Shown here piece by piece: positions 26,499-38,678 of a DNA stretch of 64,000 bases. The DNA comes from CAIKMD01 sp036501365 (GTDB lineage: Bacteria > Pseudomonadota > Alphaproteobacteria > ATCC43930 > CGMCC-115725), in NCBI GenBank assembly GCA_036501365.1, contig DASYAL010000065.1:1-64000 (forward strand). Direction: 5' to 3'. The notes under the pieces were generated by a model. That model had not been told where the DNA came from. It saw nothing but the letters and a program-made list of their open reading frames with translations, and did not search any database. The first letter of the stretch is position 1, and each line of letters starts with the position of its first letter. The position numbers were made by a program, and so were the translations under genes.

Positions 26499-26875
26499 TT
26501 TCGCCCGATCATCCGATCGGCCACGTTTTTCTCTTGCTTTTTAGGCTATCCACGATTCCGGTGGAAAACTCTGTTGAGAAGGCTTCGCCCAACGATCCGC
26601 GACCGCACTGTGACGCCAATTTGCAGCCATTGCATAAAAATTGGGCATTTCTGTTATAGCACTGATTCCATTGGCTTTATTTATGACAAAGAGTCATCGC
26701 GATGACACGGATCACAATTTCGCCATGAATTTGCTTTGGTTTTCAGGACCTCGACCGGGGTGTGAACAACTTCCATGGCCAGATTCCGATACCCCTTGGC
26801 GTAGTAAAAAATCGCCTTCGTTCACGGTGTTAGCTCTACTTCTCAAAGCGTGATCTGCGGTTGCCATAATTCGCC
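26499..26875. other. AT-richer gap of 377 bases with no convincing gene
   Basis: The stretch between uvrC and the SDR gene is visibly poorer in GC than its surroundings. It holds a perfect palindrome GTCATCGCGATGAC (26693-26706) and, on the minus strand, TATAAC as a possible -10 box toward uvrC. A minus-strand ORF at 26712-26867 (51 codons) starts nine bases after the SDR stop with GAGGCG upstream; at a run of six T it could join a second open frame ending at 26681. Neither product was recognised. Confidence 0.4.
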
Positions 26876-27643
26876 TCATTCGGTTTGCAGCTGCGCGCCG
26901 GGCTGCGCCCAGCCCAGATGCTGGCCGCCATCGAGGGCGATCATCTGACCGGTCATCGCGCCGCTGGCGAGGATGAAGCGCACCGCGGCGGCGATCTCGT
27001 CGGGCGTCGCGCCGCGCTTGAGCGGCACACCGGCCTGTTGCCGCGCGAACTGCTCCTGGCTCTGGCGCGGACTCGGCAAGGTCGGCCCCGGCCCGATGCC
27101 GTTGACGCGAATGCGCGGCGCCAGCGCCATCGCCATCACCTGGGTCAAGGTCCAGAGCCCGGCCTTGCTCAGCGTGTAGGAGACGAAATGCGGCGTCAGG
27201 TTCCACACCCGCTCGTCGAGGATGTTGACGATGGCGCCGCTCGCCTCGGCGGGCAGCAGCCGGGCGAATTCCTGCATCAGCACGAACGGCGCGCGCAGGT
27301 TGGTCTCGAGATGCGCGTCCCAGCTTTCGCGCGTGACGGTCAGCGCCTCGTCGCGCTCGAACAGCGACGCGTTGTTCACAAGACAGGTGACCGGGCCGAA
27401 GGTCCGCGTCGCTGCCTCGAGCAGCGCCAGCGTCTCGGTCTCGCGCCGCAGATCGGCGGGAAACGCCGCGCCGCGCCGGCCCGTGGCGGCGATCGCGGCG
27501 ACCGCCTCCTCGGCATCCTGACGCGAGGCGCCGTAATGCACCGCGACATCGTAGCCGTCCGCCGCCAGCGCGAGGGCGATGGCGCGGCCGATGCGCTTGG
27601 CGGCGCCGGTCACCAGCGCGGCGCCTTTCGCGGCGCCGCTCAT
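26876..27643 (-). CDS. SDR-family oxidoreductase, pteridine-reductase-like
   Basis: NAD(P)H-dependent short-chain dehydrogenase of 255 residues. The cofactor motif ALVTGAAKRIGRAIALAL has the Arg-containing form of the FolM/pteridine reductase branch; VNNASLF, the catalytic YTLSK and VNGIGPGPTLP follow. FolM-type enzymes reduce dihydromonapterin or dihydrofolate. The context between uvrB and uvrC does not identify the substrate, so the pteridine assignment rests on motif form only. It starts 12 bases beyond the uvrB stop and is probably cotranscribed. Confidence 0.8.
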   Translation of the reverse strand: MSGAAKGAALVTGAAKRIGRAIALALAADGYDVAVHYGASRQDAEEAVAAIAATGRRGAAFPADLRRETETLALLEAATRTFGPVTCLVNNASLFERDEALTVTRESWDAHLETNLRAPFVLMQEFARLLPAEASGAIVNILDERVWNLTPHFVSYTLSKAGLWTLTQVMAMALAPRIRVNGIGPGPTLPSPRQSQEQFARQQAGVPLKRGATPDEIAAAVRFILASGAMTGQMIALDGGQHLGWAQPGAQLQTE

Positions 27644-27655
27644 CCGCGCCCCCTT

Positions 27656-29824
<2,169 letters not shown>

Positions 29825-29962
29825 GGGAAGCTAAGATAAGGCGCGCGGGCGGCTGTTTCCAGCCAGCGTGGCGCGCGCCGATTTCGCGCTTCGTGTTGCG
29901 CCGCAGCACGGGGCTGGCTAAGCTGCAATCTCTCCCAAACCTCGACGCATTGCGGGCTTACC

Positions 29963-31165
29963 ATGGGCTTCATCGCCGACCGATTGCTGCGGATCAAACC
30001 CTCGCCGACCATCGCCATGGCCAACAAGGCCTTGATGCTCAAGGCCGAGGGCAAGGACGTGATCGGCCTCGCCGCCGGCGAGCCCGATTTCGACACGCCG
30101 CAGAACATCAAGGACGCGGCCAAGCGCGCGATCGACCGCGGCGACACCAAATACACCGTGGTCGACGGCACGATGGACTTGAAGCGGGCGATCGCGTCGA
30201 AGTTCCGGCGCGAGAACCAGCTCGACTACGCGCCCAACCAGATCTCGGTCGGCACCGGCGGCAAGCAGGTGCTCTACAACGCCCTCACCGTGACGGTGAA
30301 TCCGGGCGACGAGGTGATCGTGCCCGCGCCCTACTGGGTCAGCTATCCCGACATCGTCAACCTCTGCGAGGGCACGCCGGTCGCGGTCACCTGCCCGCAG
30401 AACAACGGCTTCAAGCTGCGGCCGGAGGATCTCGATCAGGCGGTGACGCCGAAGACCAAGTGGCTGATCCTCAACTCGCCGTCGAACCCGACCGGCGCCG
30501 CCTATACGGCGCAGGAGCTGCGCGCGCTCGCCGACGTGCTGTTGAAGCATCCGCATGTCTGGGTATTGACCGACGACATGTACGAGCACCTGACCTACGA
30601 CGATTTCAAATTCGCGACCATCGCCCAGGTCGAGCCGAAGCTCTATCCGCGCACCCTGACCTTGAACGGCATGTCGAAGGCCTATTGCATGACCGGCTGG
30701 CGCCTCGGCTACGCCGCGGGCCCGGTCGAGCTCATCAAGGCGATGGGCGCGCTGCAGTCGCAATCGACCACCAATCCCTCGTCGATCAGCCAGGCCGCGG
30801 GCGTCGAGGCCTTGAACGGGCCGCAGGATTTCATCCCGAAGAACAACGCCGTCTTCAAGACGCGGCGCGATCTCGTCGTCGGCATGCTCAACGAAGCGGC
30901 GGGCATCCAATGCCCGGTGCCGGAAGGCGCGTTCTACGTCTATCCGTCTTGCGCCGGCGCGATCGGCAAGAAGACGCCGCAAGGCAAGGCGATCGCGACC
31001 GATAACGATTTCTGCGAGTATCTGCTCGAATCGGTCGGCGTCGCGGTGGTGCCGGGCACGGCCTTCGGCCTCGCGCCGTATTTCCGCATCTCCTACGCCG
31101 CCTCGAACCAGCAGCTCACGGACGCCTGCGGCCGCATCCAGAAGGCCTGTGCGGCGCTGGTTTAG
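29963..31165 (+). CDS. aatA: aspartate aminotransferase (class I, alphaproteobacterial type)
   Basis: PLP-dependent transaminase exchanging amino groups between aspartate and 2-oxoglutarate. The 400-residue product has IGLAAGEPDFDTPQNI, KYTVVDGTMDLKRAIASKF, the Asn/Pro turn LNSPSNPTGAAYT, the PLP lysine in LNGMSKAYCMTGWRLGYAAG, and the substrate arginine in PYFRISYA. It matches the Rhizobium-type 1-gamma aspartate aminotransferase subgroup, some of which also act on aromatic or prephenate substrates. It is monocistronic and is followed by a palindromic repeat. Confidence 0.92.
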   Translation: MGFIADRLLRIKPSPTIAMANKALMLKAEGKDVIGLAAGEPDFDTPQNIKDAAKRAIDRGDTKYTVVDGTMDLKRAIASKFRRENQLDYAPNQISVGTGGKQVLYNALTVTVNPGDEVIVPAPYWVSYPDIVNLCEGTPVAVTCPQNNGFKLRPEDLDQAVTPKTKWLILNSPSNPTGAAYTAQELRALADVLLKHPHVWVLTDDMYEHLTYDDFKFATIAQVEPKLYPRTLTLNGMSKAYCMTGWRLGYAAGPVELIKAMGALQSQSTTNPSSISQAAGVEALNGPQDFIPKNNAVFKTRRDLVVGMLNEAAGIQCPVPEGAFYVYPSCAGAIGKKTPQGKAIATDNDFCEYLLESVGVAVVPGTAFGLAPYFRISYAASNQQLTDACGRIQKACAALV

Positions 31166-31190
31166 GCACGGCGCTCCCTCGTTATGGCGG

Positions 31191-31288
31191 CGTCATTGCG
31201 AGGCGTGCGAAGCACGACGAAGCAATCCAGGGATTGAGTCGTCGCTCTGGATTGCTTCGGCCTCGATAGGCTCGGCCTCGCAATGACG
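31191..31288. repeat. dispersed CGTCATTGCGAG palindrome, copy 3
   Basis: Begins CGTCATTGCGAGGCGTGCGA and ends CTCGCAATGACG; GAAGCAATCCAG and CTGGATTGCTTC form the inner stem with a longer loop than copy 1. It lies between two tandem genes rather than convergent ones, so termination of aatA is the more likely role here. Confidence 0.85.
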
Positions 31289-31347
31289 GACGGAAAGTCG
31301 ATCTGAACCCGGCTTTCGCCGGGGTGACGATGCATTAATATGCAGTG

Positions 31348-33207
<1,860 letters not shown>

Positions 33208-33341
33208 GCCCGACGCGCGCGCGTCGGGGCGGGTGGGGTGGCGATACGCATAACGCAAAGTCGAGAGGACGCGATCGACCGCGACCGGCAACGGAATTGA
33301 TGCGCCTGACGTTTCAGGGATGTGGTCGAGAAGAGACAGCC

Positions 33342-34391
33342 ATGGCTTCCGACAATCCTAATCGCATCGTTACGATTGGCGCCTCGGCGGGCGGTATCGA
33401 GAGTTTGCGCGCGGTGGTGGCGGGAATCCCCGGGGATTGCCGTGCTGCTATTTTCGTCGTGCTGCACGTACCGCCTTACGATCCGAGCGCGCTTCCAGAG
33501 ATCATCGGCCGGTCCGGTCCTTTACCCGTCTCTCATGCAGAAGACGGAGAGCGCATCCGGGCCCGCCGGATCTATGTCGCGCCGCCAGACCACCATATGT
33601 TGCTCAGCGCGCGAACGATATCCGTGACGAAAGGTCCGAAAGAGAATCGCTTCCGCCCGTCGATCGATGCTCTCTTTCGTTCCGCTGCCTATAGCTTCGG
33701 CGCGAAAGTCGTGGGCGTCGTGCTCTCCGGGGCGCTCGACGACGGCACGTCGGGCTTGTGGAGCATAAAAAGGCTCGGCGGCATCTCGGTCGTTCAAGAC
33801 CCCAAGGACGCTCGATTCGAGTCCATGCCGCTCAGCGCCATGGAGCAGGTGAAGATCGATTACAAGCTAAAAGCCTCGGCCATCGGTCCCCTCATCGGCA
33901 AGCTTTCGTCGAAGAAAGCCGCAATCCATAAAACAAACGACCCAACCCTCAGGAAGCGACTAAGCGCAGAAATGAAGATCGCGGCCGAAGCCGGCGCGTT
34001 TCAGAAGGGCATCATGGACTGGGGAGAATTAACGCCCTTTACATGCCCTGAGTGCCACGGCGCTCTCGTGAAGCTCAAGGAAGGCAACATGACCCGCTAT
34101 CGTTGCCATACCGGACATGCCTACAGCGACTCTTCTCTTCTGGAAGACGTCATGGAGCACACCGGCGAAATGCTTTGGCAGGTGATGCGGAGCATGGAGG
34201 AGGCGGTGATGCTCTTGCGACATCTCGGCGAACATATGGAAGAGCGGGGTTTTGAAAAGCGCGCCAGCGTCTTTTTATCGAAGGCGCGCGATATCGAGCG
34301 CCGCACCCGCGCCGTGCGCGAGGCCGCGCTCGCGAATGAGAGCCTCAGTACGGAGAACATGTTGGCCGCGAAGCGAAAGACGCGACTCTAG
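33342..34391 (+). CDS. orphan CheB-type methylesterase with zinc-ribbon tail
   Basis: A 349-residue protein made of a CheB methylesterase domain (residues 1-190) without the usual receiver domain. The Ser-His-Asp set is visible in IGASAGGIESLRA, VVLHVPPYDPSAL and SGALDDGTSGLWSIKRLGG. The C-terminal part has a metal-binding pattern, FTCPECHGAL ... YRCHTGHAYS, followed by a helical region (LWQVMRSMEEAVMLLRHLGE). There are no cheR, receptor or kinase genes nearby, so a role outside chemotaxis is likely. Its GC content is a little lower than that of the flanking ABC exporter. Confidence 0.85.
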   Translation: MASDNPNRIVTIGASAGGIESLRAVVAGIPGDCRAAIFVVLHVPPYDPSALPEIIGRSGPLPVSHAEDGERIRARRIYVAPPDHHMLLSARTISVTKGPKENRFRPSIDALFRSAAYSFGAKVVGVVLSGALDDGTSGLWSIKRLGGISVVQDPKDARFESMPLSAMEQVKIDYKLKASAIGPLIGKLSSKKAAIHKTNDPTLRKRLSAEMKIAAEAGAFQKGIMDWGELTPFTCPECHGALVKLKEGNMTRYRCHTGHAYSDSSLLEDVMEHTGEMLWQVMRSMEEAVMLLRHLGEHMEERGFEKRASVFLSKARDIERRTRAVREAALANESLSTENMLAAKRKTRL

Positions 34392-34437
34392 GCCGGATAG
34401 CTGGCGACGCCATCGCTCGGTAGCCGAGGAATAGGCG

Positions 34438-35388
34438 TCAATTCGTCAGATATTTTTCGGTATAGAGCTTCGCCATGTCGGGCGGCGTGTCGAGGATTTT
34501 CATCTCGACCAGCGAATCGCGGATCGTCGCGAGGCCCTTCCGATCGAAATGCCCGTTGTCGGTGAGCATCGGCGAGGATTCGTCGTAGACACGGCTGACG
34601 ATCGCCTCCGGCTGTTTCAGGATGCGCGCCGCGAGCGCCACGGATTCGCCTTTATGCGTTTTCAAATAGGCGACGCTCTCGAACCAGCCGGCGAGGAATT
34701 TCTTCACGTCGTCGGGGTGCTTGGTCATCACGTCGTCCGTCGCGCTGATTACGTGGTTGATGTAGTTTTTGATGACCTTGCCGAAACGAACGACGATGCG
34801 CGCCTGGCCTTGCGACTCGAGGTTGACGGCGGTGGTGATGTCGAGCGGCGCCGCCGCGACCTGATGCGTCTTCAGCGCCGCGATCTGCGCCTCCGACGCG
34901 CCGAGCGGCACGTAGTTGAAGCCGTCCGGTCCCCAGCCTTGCAGGATCGAGAGCTGCCGCACCATCCACTCCGTCTGGTCGCCGACACTGGCGCCGGTGA
35001 CGATCTTGCCCTTGAGGTCGGCGACGGTCTTGTAGGGCGTGTCGGCCCAGACGCTGAGGGTGATGCCGAGCGGCGGGCCGGCGGCTTCGGCGACCGCCAG
35101 GATCGGCGAGCCCTTGGCGATGAAGCCCATCCCCGCGCCCCCGCCGATGCCCATATCGATGGCGCCGGCGGTGTAGGCCTGTTGCTGCTTGGCGTCGCCG
35201 AAGAAATTCTCGATCTCGATGTCGAGCCCGCGCTTCGAAAAGAAACCCTTCTCGATGCCGAGATCGACCGGCGTGAACTGGAAGAGGGTCGGGAACGCCT
35301 TGCCGAAGCGGATCTTGTCTTGCGCGGCCGCCGGTAGTGCGAAAAGCGCGGCGGTGACCGCGAGCACGATCGTGCGATGGAGCTTCAT
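34438..35388 (-). CDS. ABC-type SsuA/THI5-like periplasmic binding protein
   Basis: A 316-residue exported protein (signal peptide MKLHRTIVLAVTAALFALPA then AA/QDKIRFG) of the NMT1/THI5-like solute-binding family, which captures sulfonates, nitrate, taurine or pyrimidine precursors. Typical features are LGIEKGFFSKRGLDIEIENF, GAIDMGIGGGAGMGFIAKGS and KGKIVTGASVGDQTEW. The ATG at 35388 is chosen because it starts the signal peptide. No permease or ATPase is adjacent. It lies downstream of the molybdenum hydroxylase gene on the same strand, separated by a palindromic repeat, so a shared substrate is possible but unproven. Confidence 0.85.
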   Translation of the reverse strand: MKLHRTIVLAVTAALFALPAAAQDKIRFGKAFPTLFQFTPVDLGIEKGFFSKRGLDIEIENFFGDAKQQQAYTAGAIDMGIGGGAGMGFIAKGSPILAVAEAAGPPLGITLSVWADTPYKTVADLKGKIVTGASVGDQTEWMVRQLSILQGWGPDGFNYVPLGASEAQIAALKTHQVAAAPLDITTAVNLESQGQARIVVRFGKVIKNYINHVISATDDVMTKHPDDVKKFLAGWFESVAYLKTHKGESVALAARILKQPEAIVSRVYDESSPMLTDNGHFDRKGLATIRDSLVEMKILDTPPDMAKLYTEKYLTN

Positions 35389-35411
35389 GACGCCTCCCTG
35401 GTTTCTCTTTT

Positions 35412-35493
35412 CGTCATCGCGCGGCCGCAACGCGGTCGTGGCGATCCGGCGGTTGCGGTGGATGGCTTCGTCGCTTCGCTCCTCGCAATGACG
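35412..35493. repeat. dispersed CGTCATTGCGAG palindrome, copy 4 (diverged)
   Basis: The right end matches the other copies (GCTTCGTCGCTTCGCTCCTC then GCAATGACG); the left arm has drifted to CGTCATCGCGCGGCCGCAAC. It lies between two genes read in the same direction. Confidence 0.65.
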
Positions 35494-35505
35494 ACCGAAT
35501 ATATC

Positions 35506-37863
35506 CTACTTCGCTCTTGCTTCCCGGATCGCGCGCCACACGCGCTCGGGCGTCGCCGGCATCTCGACATGGCGGACGCCGAGCTCCGAAAGCGCGTCGA
35601 CCACGGCGTTGATGCAGGCGCCGAGCGCCGGCGTGGTGCCGCCTTCGCCGCCCGGGCGGATGCCGAATTTGTGGCTGGTCGCCGGCACCTCGATCAGCTC
35701 GCAATCGAACGACGGCAGGAAGTCGGCGCGCGGCACGGCGTAATCCATGAACGAGCCGGCGAGCATCTGGCCGCTGTCGCGGTCGTAATGCACGTCCTCG
35801 AGCATCGCCTGGCCGATGCCTTGCGCCGCCGCGCCATGGGTCTGGCCGTGCAGGATGAGCGGATTGACCGCGAGCCCGACATCGTCGGCGCCGTACCAGC
35901 CGACGAGCTGGACGTAGCCGGTATCGGGATCGACCTCGACCTCGCAGATATGCGTGCCCGAGGGGAAGGCGCCGACCGAGACCGTGTGATCGCCGATGGC
36001 GTCGAGCTTGCCCTTCAGATCGTCGGGCAGGTCGTTGCGCGTCGCCGCTGCCTTCGCGACCTCGAAGATCGTCATGCGGCGGTCGGTGCCCTCGATCGCG
36101 AACACGCCCTTGGCGAAGTGCACATCGACCGGGCTCGCCTCGAAAACATGCGCCGCGATCTTCTTGCCTTTCTCGATGATCGCGTCGGTCGCCTCGCCGA
36201 TGGCGAGGCTGGCGATGCGCATCGAGCGGCCGGAATGCGAGCCGCCGCCGGCGCTGACGCGATCCGTGTCGTGGGCGACGAAATCGATGCTCTTGAACGG
36301 CACGCCGAGCCATTCGCAGATCAGTTGCGGGAAGCTGGTCTCGTGGCCCTGGCCGCTGTTCATCGTGCCGAGCACCAGCTCGACGCGGCCGTGGGCGCCG
36401 ACGGTCACCTCGGCGCGCTCGCGCGGCGCGCCGCCCGCGCCCTCGATGTAGTTGGCGATGCCGATGCCGCGGAGCTTGCCGCGCTTCTTCGACTCCGCCT
36501 TGCGCGCGGCGAAGCCCTGGTAATCGGCGAGGCGCAAGGCGGCGTCGAGGCCGCGCTCGTATTCGCCGTTGTCATAGGTGATGCCGACGCCGTTGGTATA
36601 GGGGAAGGCGTTGGGGCGGATGAAGTTCTTCCGCCGCAGCGCCACCGGGTCGAAGCCGCATTGCTGGGCGGCGAGATCGACCAGGCGCTCGATGATGTAG
36701 ATCGCTTCCGGCCGGCCGGCGCTGCGATAGGGCGTGGTCGGCACGGTGTTGGTCATCACCGCGCAGCCGCGGAAATGCACCGCCGGGATGTCGTAGACCC
36801 CCGACATGATGCCGAGGCCTTTTCTCAGCGGCGTGAAATGCGCGCAATAGGCGCCGATATTGCTCAAGTTGGTGCCGCGGATGGCGAGGAAGCGGCCGCT
36901 TGCATCGAGCGCGAGCTCGACGCTCGAGGTGAGATCGCGGCCCTCGTAATCGGTCAAAAAGCATTCGCTGCGGTCGGCGAGGAACTTGATCGGCCGGCCG
37001 AGCTTCTTCGCCGCCCAGGGCAGCAGCGCATATTCGGCGAAGAAAGTATTGCGCGTGCCGAAATTGCCGCCCATGTCGCCGCACATCGCGCGGCATTGCT
37101 CGACCGGCACGTCGAGCGCGCCGGCCAAGTTCTGGCGCTCGCGGATCATGCCGCCGCCGGTGCCGGCCCAGATCGTGTAGCGGCCTTTCTCGTCGATGAA
37201 GCCCAAGGCGGCGCGCGGCTCCATCGGCGTGCCGGTGACGCGATTGATCCAGGTCTCGAATTCGACGACGTGCTTGGCCTTGGCGAAAGCCGCGTCGGTC
37301 TTCGCCTTGTCGCCGACCTCGGCATCGATCGCGATATTGTCGCGACGGTCGTCCCACACCGCGACCGCGTCCGGCTTCACCGCGTCGGCGGCGCGCACGA
37401 TCGGCGGCAGCGCCTCGTAATCGACCTCGACCAGCTCGGCCGCGTCCTTCGCCTCATCGAGCGTCTCGGCGATCACCATCGCCACCGGCTCGCCGACATA
37501 TTGCACCGTCTTGTCGGGCATCGGCAGATGCCGCGCGTGATAGACCTTGTAGCCGGGCTTCACGGTCAGCTCGACATCGGGCGGGCCGATGTACGAGGCG
37601 CCATGCGGGATCGGCTTGCGGCCGTCCGCGACCCAATCGGCGCCGGTCAGGACCGCGACCACGCCCGGCGCCTGTTTGGCGGCGGCAGTGTCGATGCGCT
37701 TGAGCCGGGCATGGGCGTGCGGGCTGCGCACCATCGCGGCGAAGGCCATGTTCGGCATGACGTGATCGGCCGCGTAATGGCCGCGGCCGCGCAGCAGCCG
37801 CAAATCCTCCTGGCGCGGCAGCGCTTGCCCGATGCCCTCGCCGGTCGGCTTCTCGACGCTCAT
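35506..37863 (-). CDS. xanthine-dehydrogenase-family large (Mo-binding) subunit, CoxL form II-like
   Basis: A 785-residue molybdopterin-binding subunit of the xanthine oxidase/CO dehydrogenase family. It starts in the usual way (LPRQEDLRLLRGRGHYAADH), with YVGEPVAMVIAETLDEAKDA, CGDMGGNFGTRNTFFAEY, the active-site loop TTPYRSAGRPEA and the C-terminal GEGGTTPALGACINAVVDAL with the catalytic glutamate. The loop is not the AYXCSFR motif of true CO dehydrogenase, so CO oxidation is unlikely. The [2Fe-2S] and FAD subunit genes that normally flank it are missing on both sides, so partners must be elsewhere. Cytosolic; no Tat signal. Confidence 0.9.
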   Translation of the reverse strand: MSVEKPTGEGIGQALPRQEDLRLLRGRGHYAADHVMPNMAFAAMVRSPHAHARLKRIDTAAAKQAPGVVAVLTGADWVADGRKPIPHGASYIGPPDVELTVKPGYKVYHARHLPMPDKTVQYVGEPVAMVIAETLDEAKDAAELVEVDYEALPPIVRAADAVKPDAVAVWDDRRDNIAIDAEVGDKAKTDAAFAKAKHVVEFETWINRVTGTPMEPRAALGFIDEKGRYTIWAGTGGGMIRERQNLAGALDVPVEQCRAMCGDMGGNFGTRNTFFAEYALLPWAAKKLGRPIKFLADRSECFLTDYEGRDLTSSVELALDASGRFLAIRGTNLSNIGAYCAHFTPLRKGLGIMSGVYDIPAVHFRGCAVMTNTVPTTPYRSAGRPEAIYIIERLVDLAAQQCGFDPVALRRKNFIRPNAFPYTNGVGITYDNGEYERGLDAALRLADYQGFAARKAESKKRGKLRGIGIANYIEGAGGAPRERAEVTVGAHGRVELVLGTMNSGQGHETSFPQLICEWLGVPFKSIDFVAHDTDRVSAGGGSHSGRSMRIASLAIGEATDAIIEKGKKIAAHVFEASPVDVHFAKGVFAIEGTDRRMTIFEVAKAAATRNDLPDDLKGKLDAIGDHTVSVGAFPSGTHICEVEVDPDTGYVQLVGWYGADDVGLAVNPLILHGQTHGAAAQGIGQAMLEDVHYDRDSGQMLAGSFMDYAVPRADFLPSFDCELIEVPATSHKFGIRPGGEGGTTPALGACINAVVDALSELGVRHVEMPATPERVWRAIREARAK

Positions 37864-38018
37864 TCGATCGCTCCCAAACCCGGACGGCGCGTTTGCCGCG
37901 CCGCCGCTCGCGTTTTCACAAGCTCCGGAGAGAACAGGGAAGCGGGGAACGAGTCAAATCGGCTTAGCGACCGGGCTGGTCGGGGCATGCGCTGCTCGCA
38001 TGACAAGTTCAAGGCTCT

Positions 38019-38678
38019 ATGCCATCGTCTCGAATCATGGCGATCGACCTTACGCCGCAGCGTGCATTGATCTTCAGGATTACCCACCGGGACAACGTTC
38101 CGTGGATCATCCAGAACGGACTCCACTGTCGAAACTCCGGGGTAATTGATCCTAATTTCGTCCCTATAGGAAATCCGGAACTGATCGAACGCCGTCGGAC
38201 GCAACTCGTTCCGGTCCTTCCGGGCGGGCTGCTGAGCGACTATGTGCCGTTCTATTTCACGCCTTTTTCGATGATGATGTATCAGATTAAGACGGGTTTT
38301 AACGGCATACGACAACGAGAAAACGAAGAGATCGCAATTGTGGTCTCCTCGCTTCATAAGCTACGCGAGCGCGGCGTCCAGTACCTATTCAGCGATCGGC
38401 ATGCCTCCCTAAGCTCAGCGGAATTCACGTCCGATCTCGACGACCTCGGAAAACTCGACTGGCCGAGTTGGAGAAATCGCGATTTCAAGATCGATCCTGA
38501 GCATCCAGATAAGAAGGAAAGGTACCAAGCGGAGGCACTGGCCTATCAGCACGTGCCGGTTGATGCACTTCTAGGTATTGTGTGCTATAACGACATAGCC
38601 ACAAGTTCTATGAAAGAACGACTCGGGAATGTAGGGGAGAATGTGAAAGTGGTCACCAAAAGAGGGTGGTATTTCTGA
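38019..38678 (+). CDS. darT: DarT DNA ADP-ribosyltransferase toxin
   Basis: Toxin of the DarTG system. DarT enzymes use NAD+ to ADP-ribosylate bases in single-stranded DNA, blocking replication and, in known systems, phage DNA synthesis. The 219-residue DUF4433 protein has the NAD-site opening IFRITHRDNVPWIIQNGL (ITH at 21-23), the family stretch SDYVPFYFTPFSMMMYQI, and a candidate catalytic Glu172 in RYQAEALAYQHVP. The ATG at 38019 has AAGG just upstream; 38037 is an alternative. Its stop overlaps the darG start (TGATG). The composition is clearly more AT-rich than the neighbours, a sign of transfer. Confidence 0.92.
   Translation: MPSSRIMAIDLTPQRALIFRITHRDNVPWIIQNGLHCRNSGVIDPNFVPIGNPELIERRRTQLVPVLPGGLLSDYVPFYFTPFSMMMYQIKTGFNGIRQRENEEIAIVVSSLHKLRERGVQYLFSDRHASLSSAEFTSDLDDLGKLDWPSWRNRDFKIDPEHPDKKERYQAEALAYQHVPVDALLGIVCYNDIATSSMKERLGNVGENVKVVTKRGWYF

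Noticed and set aside
26543..26570. DnaA-box-like CTATCCACG suggesting an origin
   Set aside because: A single poor match with no cluster of boxes and no dnaA, parAB or other origin-linked gene.
23181..26705. 1174-codon open frame on the plus strand
   Set aside because: It is antisense to mobB, pgsA and uvrC, whose motifs are complete; long antisense frames are expected at this GC content, and the product is Arg/Asp/His-rich without any domain.
35506..37863. Aerobic carbon monoxide dehydrogenase
   Set aside because: The active-site loop is PYRSAGR and not AYXCSFR, and the small and medium subunits are missing.
35377..38070. 897-codon plus-strand frame across the molybdenum hydroxylase
   Set aside because: It runs opposite to a gene with clear catalytic motifs and crosses the palindromic repeat; no ribosome-binding site or domain.
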